From assembly GCA_018262135.1 (NCBI GenBank), contig JAGTSD010000138.1, forward strand, positions 1 to 5,568: a DNA stretch of 5,568 nucleotides, read 5' to 3'. Both the position numbers and the translations under genes were made by a program. Source of the DNA: Pseudomonadota bacterium. Its GTDB lineage: Bacteria > Pseudomonadota > Gammaproteobacteria > Competibacterales > Competibacteraceae. Numbering within the stretch: the first letter of the stretch is position 1; each line of letters starts with the position of its first letter. The notes below the pieces were generated by a model, which was not told the DNA's origin, did no database searches, and worked only from the letters and a program-made list of their open reading frames with translations. Positions 5,009-5,568 of this stretch are shown in pieces.

Positions 5009-5568
5009 GGGCCAGTCCTCCCAGCGCGATCACGCCCAGCCACAGCCACAACGCCCGCCGCACCAGCGCCACCGCCCGACCAATATCCTCGGCGCGCGGG
5101 GCCAAACCCTCGCCCAACGCCGGGCGTTGTTGCCATTCACCGTGATAGCGGGCCGGCCCGCCCAGCGCCAGCCCCAGTGCACCTGCCCCGGCAGCCATCA
5201 CCGGGCCAGCGTTGGGGCTTTTCCAGTTCGGCGCCTGCTCCCGCCAGCAACGCCAGGCCAGGGCCGGTTTTGTTCCCATCGCCACATAACTCAACGCGGT
5301 CAGCCGCGCCGGCAGCCAGTTCAGCCCATCATCCAGCCGCGCCGCCGCCCAGCCAAAATCCCGATAGCGCGGGGTGCGATAGCCCCATAGTGCATCCAGG
5401 GTATTGGCCAGCCGGTACAGCGTCGCGCCCGCCGCCCCTGCCAGTACGAACCAGCACAATGCCCCGAAAATGGCGTCACAGCCGTTTTCCAGCACCGATT
5501 CCACCGTGGCCCGGCTGATCTGCTCCTCGTCCAGATCGGCGGTGTCGCGACTGACGATCATCGCCACT
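5001..5568 (-). CDS. cbiB: Adenosylcobinamide-phosphate synthase CbiB (partial)
   Basis: This membrane protein (CobD in Pseudomonas naming) joins adenosylcobyric acid to aminopropanol phosphate. Only the C-terminal 188 residues are in the window. Compared with typical members of about 310-320 residues, roughly 110-130 N-terminal residues lie beyond 5568. The first in-frame start-like codon here (GTG at 5567-5565) is an internal valine, because family sequence continues across it. Recognised blocks, numbered in this fragment, are SRDT (6-9), [19 protein letters not shown] (13-31), [11 protein letters not shown] (54-64), [14 protein letters not shown] (76-89), SPNAG (117-121), [10 protein letters not shown] (135-144) and a final hydrophobic helix (about 171-188). 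The order and residues agree with Salmonella CbiB as remembered. The stop codon lies inside the start of cobD. The promoter, and any cobalamin riboswitch, would be outside the window. Confidence 0.94.
   Translation of the reverse strand, partial: VAMIVSRDTADLDEEQISRATVESVLENGCDAIFGALCWFVLAGAAGATLYRLANTLDALWGYRTPRYRDFGWAAARLDDGLNWLPARLTALSYVAMGTKPALAWRCWREQAPNWKSPNAGPVMAAGAGALGLALGGPARYHGEWQQRPALGEGLAPRAEDIGRAVALVRRALWLWLGVIALGGLALA
5017..5021 (-). promoter_or_regulatory. Shine-Dalgarno of cobD, inside cbiB
   Basis: On the - strand this reads GGAGG within the last codons of cbiB, 8 nt before the TTG at 5008-5006. It supports the TTG start, which yields the expected MLEHGGG N-terminus, and indicates reinitiation or coupling with cbiB. 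Confidence 0.75.

Noticed and set aside
5001..5567. Complete gene starting at the GTG at 5567
   Set aside because: The frame continues to the window edge and the first visible residues are internal CbiB sequence, so the gene is cut by the window.

Overview
The window is GC-rich, gene-dense bacterial chromosome. The protein families and their resemblance to enterobacterial and pseudomonad homologues (UppP, CbiB, YbdD, DUF599, DUF4124) suggest a gammaproteobacterium, perhaps an environmental one. That placement is inferred from recalled family resemblance, not from a search. There is no sign of phage, IS element, CRISPR, tRNA or rRNA.

Layout from left to right. (1) The 3' end of a + strand unit at 2-259 encodes a small YbdD/YjiX-type protein, the family usually found behind the CstA peptide/pyruvate transporter. 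(2) A strongly structured, repeat-built block at about 262-330 separates it from a converging - strand operon. (3) That operon, transcribed right to left, is uppP (2346-1528), an SCP2-like small protein (1489-1088) and a DUF599 membrane protein (1053-313). The gaps are 38 and 34 nt. (4) A divergent intergenic region at 2347-2533 carries a direct repeat, a hairpin and candidate promoter elements. (5) A secreted DUF4124 protein with a coiled coil and a Pro/Tyr-rich tail lies on + at 2534-3157. (6) Converging on it is the end of a - strand cobalamin operon: cbiB (partial, 5568-5001), cobD/cobC (5008-4013, overlapping cbiB by 8 nt) and cobA (3958-3176).

How the genes work together. CobD makes (R)-1-amino-2-propanol O-phosphate from threonine phosphate, and CbiB attaches it to adenosylcobyric acid. 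CobA supplies the precorrin-2 that starts the corrin ring. The operon end therefore joins the first committed step and the nucleotide-arm steps of B12 synthesis. UppP recycles the undecaprenyl carrier for peptidoglycan and other envelope polymers. Its two downstream partners, a possible lipid-binding protein and a four-helix membrane protein, have no established function, so a lipid-carrier role for the set is only a hypothesis.

The most unusual object is the block at 262-330. Three perfect heptamers on one side and octamers on the other form an inverted repeat whose - strand RNA could fold into a long stem with a bulged A at every repeat. Each DNA strand also carries a four-tract G-quadruplex motif, and the DUF599 stop codon lies inside the stem. 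No clearly new multi-gene system is visible; everything else is recognisable housekeeping or conserved-hypothetical content.
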